From NCBI RefSeq assembly GCF_009649815.1, contig NZ_WJIC01000050.1:1-32853 (forward strand): DNA of 32,853 nt. The letters are read 5' to 3'. The first letter of the stretch is position 1. Each line of letters opens with the position of its first letter. The notes below the pieces were generated by a model. That model did no database searches. It had not been told where the DNA came from and saw nothing but the letters and a program-made list of their open reading frames with translations. The translations under genes and the position numbers were made by a program. Positions 1 through 7,499 of the stretch are shown one piece after another. The DNA is from Nocardia sp. SYP-A9097. GTDB taxonomy: Bacteria; Actinomycetota; Actinomycetes; Mycobacteriales; Mycobacteriaceae.

Positions 1-77
1 CTCGACCGGATCCAGCCCGCCAAGATCTCCCGATCGCCATCACGCAACACCAGAGGGGCAGCTCGCACGGCCCACAT
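1..77 (-). CDS. IS630-type transposase, N-terminal fragment (runs off the window)
   Basis: Reading the minus strand from the ATG at 77 gives 25 residues that continue past the window edge: a short leader, then VLRDGDREILAGWIRS. A start of the form 'hydrophobic-L-x-D-x-x-R-x-x-L-x-x-W' is characteristic of the N-terminal helix-turn-helix region of IS630-family transposases, which precedes their DDE catalytic domain. Only this N-terminus is visible, so completeness and activity cannot be judged. A GTG at 68 is another possible start. No terminal inverted repeat could be identified between this start and the neighbouring L,D-transpeptidase stop at 122. The call rests on recognising a short motif. 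Confidence 0.6.
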   Translation of the reverse strand, partial: MWAVRAAPLVLRDGDREILAGWIRS

Positions 78-121
78 TCAACCAGAAACCCATACCGCCC
101 AACAACTTTGGAATCGACCCA

Positions 122-643
122 CTAGCGCACTACCTCGATAACGTCGCCGGGGGAGACCCAGCGGTAGAGGGTTTCCGCGCCTTCGGGGGTCATGCGGATG
201 CAGCCGTGGGACTGTTCTTCGATCGGGCCGATGTGGGTGGCGATATCGCCGTTGAAGAAGACCGCCCACTTCATTTCGGCATTGTGCATGGTCGACCAGT
301 GGTACTCCTTCTTGGAGGCCACGTGGAAGACGCCGGGGGGTGTCAAGAAACCGGGGCGGCCGTGGGAGATCGGGGTGGGGCCGTAGACGACCTTGCCGTT
401 CTCCATGAGCCAGGCTTCGTTCTCGGACAGGCTCATGCAGACCCGCGCGCCCTCGGCGGTGCAGGGAGCGACCACCGGCGCGGGGGCCGGGGGCTGAATA
501 ATCGACGGGACGCCGGGAATATCGGGGCCGCCGGGCCATAGCGGTTCGGCCTGGGCGGTACCCGCCATGGCGAGGGCCGCCGAGGCGATACCGGTGAGTA
601 CCGCGGTACTGGCCGTGCTTCTACGGAATTGATTGCCGCTCAT
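122..643 (-). CDS. Small exported L,D-transpeptidase (YkuD domain)
   Basis: A 173-residue protein with an N-terminal signal sequence (Arg-containing n-region, hydrophobic stretch, processing near AQA at about residue 32), a Pro-rich linker, then a YkuD catalytic domain. The domain ends with the hallmark SHGCIRM; Cys148 is the expected nucleophile and the His two residues before it belongs to the active site. L,D-transpeptidases make 3-3 cross-links in peptidoglycan or attach proteins to it, outside the membrane. The protein lacks the Ig-like domains of the mycobacterial LdtMt2 type, so it is a minimal form. The ATG at 643 was chosen over an upstream one at 721 because it leads straight into the signal peptide and follows a GAGG about 10 nt upstream. 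The function of this individual enzyme is inferred. Confidence 0.88.
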   Translation of the reverse strand: MSGNQFRRSTASTAVLTGIASAALAMAGTAQAEPLWPGGPDIPGVPSIIQPPAPAPVVAPCTAEGARVCMSLSENEAWLMENGKVVYGPTPISHGRPGFLTPPGVFHVASKKEYHWSTMHNAEMKWAVFFNGDIATHIGPIEEQSHGCIRMTPEGAETLYRWVSPGDVIEVVR

Positions 644-868
644 GACGTTCCAACCTCGCTCATCCAGGGCGCAATGCTGCGCGACGGCCAGCGGTATAGA
701 CACCGCCACTCGGTCATGCACAGGAACTATCAGTGCATCTTATAAGCGCAAAGCGAGGATTCGTGCGGAATCGCCATGCGGGAGAATCGGCGTGTATCGC
801 GGGCACCCACTACTGTCCGGCCTGATACCCCGGCAGGTGGGCCATTTGCGCCGACTCGCGCCCTTCGT

Positions 869-1402
869 TCAGGCTTTGCGTTCGTGCAGGAGCAGCAGCA
901 TGTAGGCGGCGACGCTGTGCGAATCGACGATCACACCCTCGGCGATCATCGATTCCAGCTCGGCTCGGGTGAACCAGGCGGCGCGCATATCCTGCTCGGT
1001 CGACTCCCGCTCGGGCTCACCCTCGGTGAGTTCGGTGGCGAGGACGATATGGCCGTAGTGATTGCTGGTCGCGGGCGCGGCGGCGACCTTGCCGAGATAG
1101 GTGAGCTCGGCGGCGCGCAGGCCCGTCTCCTCGCGGAGTTCCTGGCGTGCGACCGCGATCGGATCGAACTCCTTCGCGCCCGGTACGGAACCGCCCGGGA
1201 ACTCCCAACAGCGTTGCCGCAGTGGATATCTGAACTGCTCCACCAGGTGGAAGCGCGCGCCGTCGAACGGCACGATAATCGCGAAATCGGACTTGTCGAT
1301 ATGCGCGTAGATGCCGCTCTGGCCGTCGTCGTGGCGAATGACGTCCTCGCGGAGCGTGATCCAGCGATTCGAGTAGATCTCCCGCGATGCGATCGTATCC
1401 AT
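869..1402 (-). CDS. NUDIX hydrolase, ADP-ribose pyrophosphatase-like
   Basis: A 177-residue NUDIX hydrolase. The sequence WEFPGGSVPGA followed by QELREETGL forms the Nudix box, whose Glu residues bind the metal for pyrophosphate hydrolysis. The spacing between the Gly and the RE-type core is about two residues longer than the GX5E consensus, and Gln replaces the usual Arg. The N-terminal layout (SREIYSNRWITLRED, then a long strand region and FHLVEQFRYPL) resembles ADP-ribose or nucleoside-diphosphate-sugar pyrophosphatases, but the substrate cannot be read from sequence. The start is uncertain: ATG 1402 begins where relatives usually begin, yet a GAGGG abuts it directly. ATG 1435 would add 11 residues. 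It lies directly downstream of the IclR-type gene on the same strand and could share its transcript. Confidence 0.82.
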   Translation of the reverse strand: MDTIASREIYSNRWITLREDVIRHDDGQSGIYAHIDKSDFAIIVPFDGARFHLVEQFRYPLRQRCWEFPGGSVPGAKEFDPIAVARQELREETGLRAAELTYLGKVAAAPATSNHYGHIVLATELTEGEPERESTEQDMRAAWFTRAELESMIAEGVIVDSHSVAAYMLLLLHERKA

Positions 1403-1462
1403 CCCTCGATCTTGACGCATCCGGGGCCGATCCATCGGCGCTGCGGTGTAGATCCGGTGCGA

Positions 1463-2374
1463 TCAGCGATGCACCGCCGCGCCCACCGCGGACGCCGCGG
1501 CGACGGTGGCCTCGGCGAGTTCGACCAGTCGCGCCGCCGGGAGTTGGGTGTCGGGGCAGACCACGATCGAGGCCACCACCTCACCATCCGCGCCGAAAAT
1601 GGGCGCGGCCACCGAGACCACGGCATTGTGTTCGCCCAGCTCGTCGGGGAGATAGTCGATGGTGATGAGCTCGGTGATCATGGCGCTCAGTCGATGCCGC
1701 AGCGGATCGGTGACCGGTGAATGCCGCAGCGCGGCAAGGGCTTCCAGCATGGGCGCGGAGTCGTCCGCGAGACGCTCCACCGAATAGCCGCGAGTGCGAA
1801 TGACATCGAGCACCGTCTCCAAGCGTGGCCGATGCGCCGGATCGGCCGCCGCCAGCCACTCGGCACGCGCCGCTGCCGGCGCCCAGGCGATGAATTCGCG
1901 ACACACCGGCGGTGCGAACGGAATATGCCGCCCGGCCCGCATCCACGGAACGGACGGTGACCCGATCACCTCGGTGATAACGATCGAATCGCCCTCGCGC
2001 TCAGCTAGAAACGCGGGCATGCCGTGCGCGTCGGCCAGCCGGCGAATCGCCTCGGCCGCCAGCCTGCGCAGCGGAAATGCCGCCTCGGCGCGCCGTGCCA
2101 CCGTCATCAACCCCAGGCCCAGGCAGTAGTTCCCGTTCGCGTCCCGAATGGTCCAGCCGTCCCCGGTGAGCTGCGTCAGCACCGCATGTGACGTAGCCCG
2201 CGACATCCCGGTGGCCCGCACAATCTGTGCGAGTGACAGATGCTCGGCCGGATGCCGGGACAGCAATTCGATCGTCTGCACCACGCGCCGCGTCGGGGGA
2301 GAGGCCGCATTCGGCTCACCGGCGACGCGCGCATCCGCGTTGGATAGTGCTGCGGTGGAGGCGATTTCAGTCAA
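1463..2374 (-). CDS. IclR-family transcriptional regulator
   Basis: A 303-residue protein with the two-domain IclR layout. After about 28 variable residues comes a winged helix-turn-helix (RRVVQTIELLSRHP, then LSLAQIVRATGMSRATSHAVL), joined to a C-terminal effector-binding domain containing AFLAEREGDSIVITEV and, near the end, NAVVSVAAPIFGADGEVVASI. The last stretch is the usual signature of the IclR ligand pocket. IclR proteins bind promoter DNA and respond to small carboxylic acids; the ligand here is unknown. The reading frame opens at a TTG (2374) preceded by GAGG at about 7 nt, a plausible start. It is divergent from the sulfate-activation genes, separated by about 300 bases, so it may regulate them, itself, or the NUDIX gene downstream. 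That link rests on position only. Confidence 0.85.
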   Translation of the reverse strand: MTEIASTAALSNADARVAGEPNAASPPTRRVVQTIELLSRHPAEHLSLAQIVRATGMSRATSHAVLTQLTGDGWTIRDANGNYCLGLGLMTVARRAEAAFPLRRLAAEAIRRLADAHGMPAFLAEREGDSIVITEVIGSPSVPWMRAGRHIPFAPPVCREFIAWAPAAARAEWLAAADPAHRPRLETVLDVIRTRGYSVERLADDSAPMLEALAALRHSPVTDPLRHRLSAMITELITIDYLPDELGEHNAVVSVAAPIFGADGEVVASIVVCPDTQLPAARLVELAEATVAAASAVGAAVHR

Positions 2375-2565
2375 AACGTCCTCGGGGTCGTCGGGGTGGG
2401 GGATATCTGAGGCGTCGGGGCTTACGCGAATCTATAGCGCCGGGCCGGTGTTGGCGGGATGACGAAATGCCCGAGCAGCTTCGGTATCTGCTGCACGGGG
2501 CTTGCCGTGTCGCAAGGGCCGGACTGGCCGCGGCAGGTTCGGCGCGGCCGGATTGGGCGCGGGTC

Positions 2566-2594
2566 TTGACCGCGCGAGGATGCCGACCTATCGT
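2566..2594 (+). promoter_or_regulatory. Candidate housekeeping promoter for the cysD operon
   Basis: TTGACC at 2566-2571 and TATCGT at 2589-2594 are separated by exactly 17 bases, matching the -35 and the actinobacterial TANNNT -10 patterns. Transcription would begin near 2601, leaving a leader of about 75 bases before the cysD start. The assignment comes from sequence pattern only. Confidence 0.45.
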
Positions 2595-2619
2595 CGGTGT
2601 CACATAATCGAACAATAGC

Positions 2620-2633
2620 GTCGAATATTCGAC
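2620..2633. promoter_or_regulatory. 14-bp perfect palindrome in the cysD leader
   Basis: GTCGAATATTCGAC is a perfect inverted repeat about 40 bases upstream of the cysD start and just downstream of the predicted transcription start. It sits in an unusually AT-rich patch for this genome and looks like an operator. The binding protein is unknown; the divergent IclR-type protein is one candidate. Confidence 0.45.
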
Positions 2634-2674
2634 AACGCAAGTTGTGAAGGTTCGGCGCGGCGAGTGAGAAGCGA

Positions 2675-3580
2675 ATGCGCGCGGGTTACGAGTTGTCGCA
2701 CCTGGACGCCTTGGAGGCGGAGTCGGTGCACATCATTCGGGAGGTGGCGGCCACCTTCGAGCGGCCGGTGCTGTTGTTCTCCGGGGGTAAGGATTCGGCG
2801 GTCATGCTGGAGTTGGCGCGGCGGGCATTCTGGCCCGCGCCGCTGCCTTTCCCACTGCTGCACATCGATACCGGGCGCAATTTCGACGAGGTGATCGACT
2901 TCCGCGATCGGACCGTCGAACGGCTCGGGGCACAGTTGCTGGTCGGGCGGGTGCAGGACGATATCGACGCGGGGCGTGTCACCGAGAAGGCAGGGGAGTC
3001 CCGCAACCGGCTGCAGACCGCGACCCTGCTGCGCGGTATTCGGGAGAACCGTTTCGACGCCGTCTTCGGCGGAGCCCGCCGCGATGAGGAGAAGGCGCGC
3101 GCCAAGGAACGCGTCTTCAGCTTCCGCGATGAGTACGGGGCATGGGATCCGCGGGCACAGCGCCCCGAGGTGTGGAGCCTGTACAACGGCCGGCACAGCA
3201 AGGGTGAGCACATTCGCGTGTTCCCGCTGTCGAATTGGACCGAACTCGATATCTGGGAGTACATCGAGCGCGCCGAGGTCGCCCTGCCGCCGCTGTACTA
3301 CGCGCACCGCCGCCAGGTCCTCGAGCGTGACGGAATGCTGTTGGCGGACAACAAGTTCGTGCCCCGCCGGCCGGACGAGCGGCTCTTCGAGGCGAGCGTG
3401 CGTTTCCGCACCCTCGGTGACGCCGACTGCACCGGTTGTGTCGAATCCACCGCCGCCACCCCGGCCGAGGTGATCGCCGAAACCGCCGTCACCCGCCTCA
3501 CCGAACGCGGCGCGACGCGCGCCGACGACCGCATCTCCGAATCCGGCATGGAAGATCGCAAGCGAGAGGGCTACTTCTGA
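2675..3580 (+). CDS. cysD: Sulfate adenylyltransferase subunit 2 (CysD)
   Basis: A 301-residue protein of normal length for CysD, the small catalytic subunit of ATP sulfurylase, which makes adenosine 5'-phosphosulfate (APS) from ATP and sulfate in the cytoplasm. The PP-loop SGGKDS at residues 36-41 binds ATP. The family landmarks RRDEEKARAKER, the FSFRDEYGAWDP region and the PLSNWTELDIWEYI segment are all present. The start ATG 2675 follows a GAGAAG-type ribosome site. The gene ends in a 1-nt overlap with cysNC, so the two are translationally coupled; in this family CysD and CysN form a complex in which CysN GTP hydrolysis drives APS formation. It is the first gene of the apparent sulfation operon. 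Confidence 0.96.
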   Translation: MRAGYELSHLDALEAESVHIIREVAATFERPVLLFSGGKDSAVMLELARRAFWPAPLPFPLLHIDTGRNFDEVIDFRDRTVERLGAQLLVGRVQDDIDAGRVTEKAGESRNRLQTATLLRGIRENRFDAVFGGARRDEEKARAKERVFSFRDEYGAWDPRAQRPEVWSLYNGRHSKGEHIRVFPLSNWTELDIWEYIERAEVALPPLYYAHRRQVLERDGMLLADNKFVPRRPDERLFEASVRFRTLGDADCTGCVESTAATPAEVIAETAVTRLTERGATRADDRISESGMEDRKREGYF

Positions 3581-5466
3581 TGCGCCGCAACCTTTTACGG
3601 CTCGCCACGGCCGGCAGTGTCGACGACGGCAAATCAACCCTCATCGGCCGCCTGCTCTTCGACTCCAAATCGCTGTTCAGTGATCAACTCGATGCCATCG
3701 AACGCGCCAGCCTGGCCCGCGGCAATGGCGGCCCGGACCTGTCCCTGGTCACCGACGGTCTGCGCGCCGAGCGGGAACAGGGCATCACCATCGATGTCGC
3801 GTACCGCTACTTCACCACTCCGCGAAGGAAATTCATTATCGCGGACACCCCGGGGCATGTGCAGTACACCCGCAATATGGTGACCGGAGCGTCCACCGCG
3901 GACCTGGCGCTGATCCTGGTCGATGCCCGCAAGGGCGTCTCCGAGCAGACCCGCCGCCACGCCTTCCTCTCCTCGCTACTGGGTGTGGGTCACCTGGTGC
4001 TGTGCGTGAACAAGATGGATCTGGTCGACTGGTCCGAGCAGCGCTTCGAGGAAATCCGTGAGGAGTTCGCGGATTTCGCCACCAAGCTCGATGTCGGCGA
4101 TCTGAGTTTCCTGCCGCTCTCGGCGCTGCACGGTGACAATGTGGTCGAAATGTCCACGCACACACCGTGGTACGCGGGCCCGCCGCTGCTGCGCCATCTC
4201 GAGGAGGTACATATCGCCTCGGACCGAAATCTCATCGACGCCAGATTGCCTGTGCAGTACGTGATTCGGCCGCACGGTGAGAGCCAGCGCAGTTATGCGG
4301 GCACCATCGCGGGCGGCATTTTCAAGCCCGGTGATGAAGTGGTGGCGCTGCCCTCTGGGCGTACGAGTCACGTGACGGAGATCTGGGGTCCGGGCGGCAG
4401 CAAGATCGATGAAGCCTTCGCGGGCATGGCGGTTTCACTGACCCTCGATGACGAAATCGATATCGGCCGTGGGGATATGCTCGCGCGGCCCGGCAACCAG
4501 CCGCATCAGGATCGCGATCTGGACGCCATGGTCTGCTGGTTCTCCGATACCAGCGCGCTGCGCGCCGGGAGCGACTTCAGCATTCGCACCGCCACCCAGA
4601 ACTCCAAGGTGACGGTCGCCGAGCTGGATTACCGCCTGGATGTGAACACGCTGCATCGGCAGACCGAGGCGGATGAACTGGCGCTCAATGACATCGGGCG
4701 CGTCACCCTGCATACTCGGCAGCCGATCATGTTCGACCCGTACCGGGACAATCGCGCGACCGGCAGCTTCATTCTGGTGGACGACACCACGAATCAGACT
4801 GTGGCAGCGGGCATGATCACCGCTCGCACACCCGGCATCGCCGAGGCGACGAGCGATCGTGGGCACCGTGCCACCGGCCGCCGCCCGCGTGCGAATGTGG
4901 TGTGGCACAACTCGGCGGTCGAGCGCACCCAGCGGTTGAGCGAAGGTATGACCATCTGGCTGACCGGGCTCTCCGGGTCCGGAAAGTCCTCCATCGCAGC
5001 CGAATTGGAGCGCCAGCTGATCGCGGCCGGACGCCCCGCGTATCTCCTGGACGGCGACAATCTGCGGCACGGGCTGAACAACAACCTCGGCTTCACCGAT
5101 GAGGATCGGCGCGAGAACATCCGCCGCGTAGCCGAAGTCGCCTCACTCTTCGCCGATGCGGGCACCATCGCCATCGTCTCGCTCATCAGCCCGTTCCGGG
5201 AACAGCGTCGCGACGCGCGAAAACTGCACGACGACAAGCGATTGCAGTTCCATGAGGTATTCGTGGACACGCCCCTGGAAGAGTGTGAACTGCGTGACCC
5301 CAAGGGTCTGTACAAGCGCGCCCGCTCCGGTGAGCTACCCGAGTTCACCGGTATCTCATCGCCTTACGAGCGCCCGGAGTACGCCGAGCTCACCATCACG
5401 CCCGAACAGGGCACCCCGACCGATATCGCCCAATTGATCCGCCTAGAACTAGGCATTAGCTCTTGA
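3580..5466 (+). CDS. cysN: Bifunctional sulfate adenylyltransferase subunit 1 / APS kinase (CysNC)
   Basis: A 628-residue fusion. Residues 1 to about 430 form the CysN GTPase: P-loop GSVDDGKST (12-20), DTPGH (89-93) and NKMD (144-147), followed by the beta-barrel domains of the elongation-factor type. From about residue 455 to the end is the CysC APS kinase, with P-loop GLSGSGKS (463-470), the LDGDNLRHGLN segment and the CELRDPKGLYKRAR region. Together with CysD it converts sulfate to APS and then to PAPS, the sulfate donor. The same fusion is known in mycobacteria. The start is ATG 3580, overlapping the cysD stop, with GAGAGGG upstream. An open frame extends back to 3436 but lies inside cysD and has no CysN similarity. 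It is followed closely by the DUF1214 gene. Confidence 0.96.
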   Translation: MRRNLLRLATAGSVDDGKSTLIGRLLFDSKSLFSDQLDAIERASLARGNGGPDLSLVTDGLRAEREQGITIDVAYRYFTTPRRKFIIADTPGHVQYTRNMVTGASTADLALILVDARKGVSEQTRRHAFLSSLLGVGHLVLCVNKMDLVDWSEQRFEEIREEFADFATKLDVGDLSFLPLSALHGDNVVEMSTHTPWYAGPPLLRHLEEVHIASDRNLIDARLPVQYVIRPHGESQRSYAGTIAGGIFKPGDEVVALPSGRTSHVTEIWGPGGSKIDEAFAGMAVSLTLDDEIDIGRGDMLARPGNQPHQDRDLDAMVCWFSDTSALRAGSDFSIRTATQNSKVTVAELDYRLDVNTLHRQTEADELALNDIGRVTLHTRQPIMFDPYRDNRATGSFILVDDTTNQTVAAGMITARTPGIAEATSDRGHRATGRRPRANVVWHNSAVERTQRLSEGMTIWLTGLSGSGKSSIAAELERQLIAAGRPAYLLDGDNLRHGLNNNLGFTDEDRRENIRRVAEVASLFADAGTIAIVSLISPFREQRRDARKLHDDKRLQFHEVFVDTPLEECELRDPKGLYKRARSGELPEFTGISSPYERPEYAELTITPEQGTPTDIAQLIRLELGISS

Positions 5467-5483
5467 AAGAAGGCAGACGCCTG

Positions 5484-6683
5484 ATGGAACCAACCATCGA
5501 ACAGGCCGAACTTCCGCTGACCGAGCCACTCCTGGCCGCGGTCGCCGAGGCCGAGAAGCTCATTGCCGCAGCGGATTTCATCCGTGACCCGCATGACCTC
5601 GCCGAAGGCTACGACTACCTGCAGGGCAGTATCGCCGCCGTCATGCAGCTCTCGCGCGCGCACGGCACCTCGCACCCGTACTTCGTGACCTCCACCGGCC
5701 CGTACACCAAGATGGGCCTGGATAACCCGGACACGCTGTACTACCACGCGAATGTGGAGTCGACCGGCGAATACCTGCTCACCGGCGTGCGCGGCAGCAC
5801 CGTCGACCTGAGTTTCCAAGTGCTCAAGGGCGATTACACCGCCACCGATGTCCCCAATGGTGACGACGCCTTCGACGATCGCCGCCTGGAGATCGCCGAA
5901 GACGGCAGCTACCAGCTGCGTTTCGGCCCGCCCAAGGAGAACCCGGGCCCGAACTACTTCGTCCTCGGCGAGGGCGCGTCCATGCTCGCGGTGCGAGAGG
6001 TGTACGGCGACTGGAACAATGAGCGCAAGGGCAGTATTCGCATCGAGCGCGTCGATACGATCGGCACCGCGCCCGCCGAACCCGATGTGGCCGCGCTGCG
6101 TAAGCGCTACCGTGCCGCCGGTCGCATGCTGCTGACCCGGGTGAACACCTGGTTCAACTTCCCCAAATGGTTCTATCTGAACCTGCCGGTGAACACCCTC
6201 ACCGAACCCCGGCTCACCCCGGGCGGTTTGAGCACGCAGTACTCCTCGGTCGGTCACTTCGACCTCGCCGACGATCAGGCGCTCATTATCACCGTGCCGA
6301 AATCCGATGCGCCGTACCAGGGTTTCCAGCTCGGCAGTCGCTGGTATGTCTCCCTCGACTACAGCAATCACCAGACCAGCCTGAATCACGCTCAGGCACA
6401 GGTGGATCCGGACGGCATGATCCGCATGGTCGTCTCCGCGCGAAATCCGGGCATTACCAACTGGATCGAGACCACCGGCCGCCGCCTGGGAATTCTCCAG
6501 TTCCGCTGGCAGCGCGTCGCCCGGCCCATGACCGCGGCCGACGGCCCCACCATCGAACTGGTGCCCTTCGACAAGGTAGCCGAACAGCTGCCGCACCTTG
6601 CACACAATCAGATCGACGAGGCGGACTGGCGCGAACGAATCGCCAACCGCCAGCGCGCTTTCGCGGAGAGGATGCTCGGATGA
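5484..6683 (+). CDS. DUF1214-type protein of unknown function in the sulfation operon
   Basis: A 399-residue soluble protein without a signal peptide or membrane span. The central part (residues about 60-180, including TGPYTKMGLDNPDTLYYHANV and LREDG-like turns) and the C-terminal half with FQLGSRWYVSLDYSNHQTSLN and VSARNPGITNWIETT fit the DUF1214/DUF1254 group of beta-rich proteins, for which I know no established biochemical activity. From memory, a protein of this type sits beside an SDR and a sulfotransferase in M. tuberculosis (Rv3531c-Rv3530c-Rv3529c), which is the order seen here. ATG 5484 is chosen because GAAAGAAGG lies about 10 bases upstream; the frame also opens at a TTG overlapping the cysNC stop. 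It overlaps the next gene by 4 nt. A role in preparing or binding the sulfate acceptor is conjecture. Confidence 0.82.
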   Translation: MEPTIEQAELPLTEPLLAAVAEAEKLIAAADFIRDPHDLAEGYDYLQGSIAAVMQLSRAHGTSHPYFVTSTGPYTKMGLDNPDTLYYHANVESTGEYLLTGVRGSTVDLSFQVLKGDYTATDVPNGDDAFDDRRLEIAEDGSYQLRFGPPKENPGPNYFVLGEGASMLAVREVYGDWNNERKGSIRIERVDTIGTAPAEPDVAALRKRYRAAGRMLLTRVNTWFNFPKWFYLNLPVNTLTEPRLTPGGLSTQYSSVGHFDLADDQALIITVPKSDAPYQGFQLGSRWYVSLDYSNHQTSLNHAQAQVDPDGMIRMVVSARNPGITNWIETTGRRLGILQFRWQRVARPMTAADGPTIELVPFDKVAEQLPHLAHNQIDEADWRERIANRQRAFAERMLG

Positions 6684-7474
6684 CCCGGCTCAGGACAGGA
6701 CTGCTCGACGGCAAGGTCGTGGTGATGAGCGGGGTGGGTCCCGGCCTCGGCCGCTCCATCTGCCTCGAAGCCGCCGCGGCGGGCGCGAAGGTCGTCCTCG
6801 CCGCCCGCACCGAATCCCGGTTGAAGGAAGTCGCCGCCGAGATCGAGGCCGAGGGCGGCGAAACCCTCAGCGTGCCTACCGATATCACCGATGACGAGCA
6901 GGTGCAGAACCTCCTCGCCCGCACCGTCGAGACCTTCGGCAAGGTCGATGTGCTGGTGAACAACGCCTTCTCGGTACCGTCCATGAAACCCTTGGCGCGC
7001 ACCGACTATCAGCAGATCCGCGACAGTATCGAACTCACCGTGCTCGGCGGCCTGCGCATGACCCAGACCTTCACCGACGCCCTCGCCGAGACCAAAGGCA
7101 ATGTGGTGATGATCAATTCGGCGGTGCTGCGGCACTCCGAACCCCGCTACGGCAGCTACAAGGTCGCCAAATCCGCACTGCTGGCCATGTCGCAGACGCT
7201 GGCCACCGAGCTCGGCGAGAAGGGTATCCGGGTCAATACCGTTGCCCCCGGCTACATTTGGACCGATCAGCTGAAGTGGTACTTCGGTGAGATCGCCAAG
7301 AAGTACGGCATCACCGAGGAGCAGGTCTATCAGCAGACCGCCTCCAAGTCCGACCTCAAGCGACTGCCGCTGCCCGATGAGATCGCCCAGACCGTCGTCT
7401 TCCTGGCCTCGCCGTTCGCCAATGCCATCACCGGGCAGACCATCGACGTCAACTGCGGCGAATACCACGTCTGA
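6680..7474 (+). CDS. Short-chain dehydrogenase/reductase of the sulfation operon
   Basis: A 264-residue classical SDR. The nucleotide-binding motif is SGVGPGLG at residues 17-24 (the usual TGxxxGIG begins with Thr, here Ser). NNAF replaces the common NNAG. Ser147 and Tyr160/Lys164 (SYKVAK) complete the catalytic set. The start ATG 6680 overlaps the DUF1214 stop by 4 nt (ATGA) and has GAGAGG just upstream; an open frame running back to 6167 is a shadow of the previous gene. SDRs oxidise alcohols or reduce ketones with NAD(P). Placed before a sulfotransferase, a keto-to-hydroxyl conversion that creates or removes the hydroxyl to be sulfated is an attractive guess, with no direct support in the sequence. 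Confidence 0.9.
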   Translation: MTRLRTGLLDGKVVVMSGVGPGLGRSICLEAAAAGAKVVLAARTESRLKEVAAEIEAEGGETLSVPTDITDDEQVQNLLARTVETFGKVDVLVNNAFSVPSMKPLARTDYQQIRDSIELTVLGGLRMTQTFTDALAETKGNVVMINSAVLRHSEPRYGSYKVAKSALLAMSQTLATELGEKGIRVNTVAPGYIWTDQLKWYFGEIAKKYGITEEQVYQQTASKSDLKRLPLPDEIAQTVVFLASPFANAITGQTIDVNCGEYHV

Positions 7475-7499
7475 TCAGCATGCATAAGGAGTTCAACCC

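Larger units (their letters stand above)
2375..2674. other. Divergent intergenic region between IclR gene and cysD
   Basis: About 300 bases separate the IclR-family gene from cysD. Short open frames on both strands here show no recognisable protein features and are treated as chance. The part nearer cysD is less GC-rich and holds a promoter-like pair (2566-2594), a 14-bp palindrome (2620-2633) and a small hairpin ACAAC/GTTGT (2632-2645). The half nearer the IclR gene shows nothing distinctive. Confidence 0.6.

Noticed and set aside
2595..2674. Sulfur-related riboswitch upstream of cysD
   Set aside because: The leader is about 75 bases with only small hairpins; no SAM-type core could be recognised.
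3436..3579. Upstream extension of the cysNC frame
   Set aside because: Lies within cysD, Arg/His-rich and unlike CysN; the ATG at 3580 starts directly at the conserved GTPase N-terminus.
2600..3637. 345-codon open frame on the minus strand
   Set aside because: Antisense to cysD, whose identity is certain; no independent evidence.
5364..6605. 413-codon open frame on the minus strand
   Set aside because: Antisense to the DUF1214 gene, low-complexity Gly/Val/His composition, no recognisable domain.
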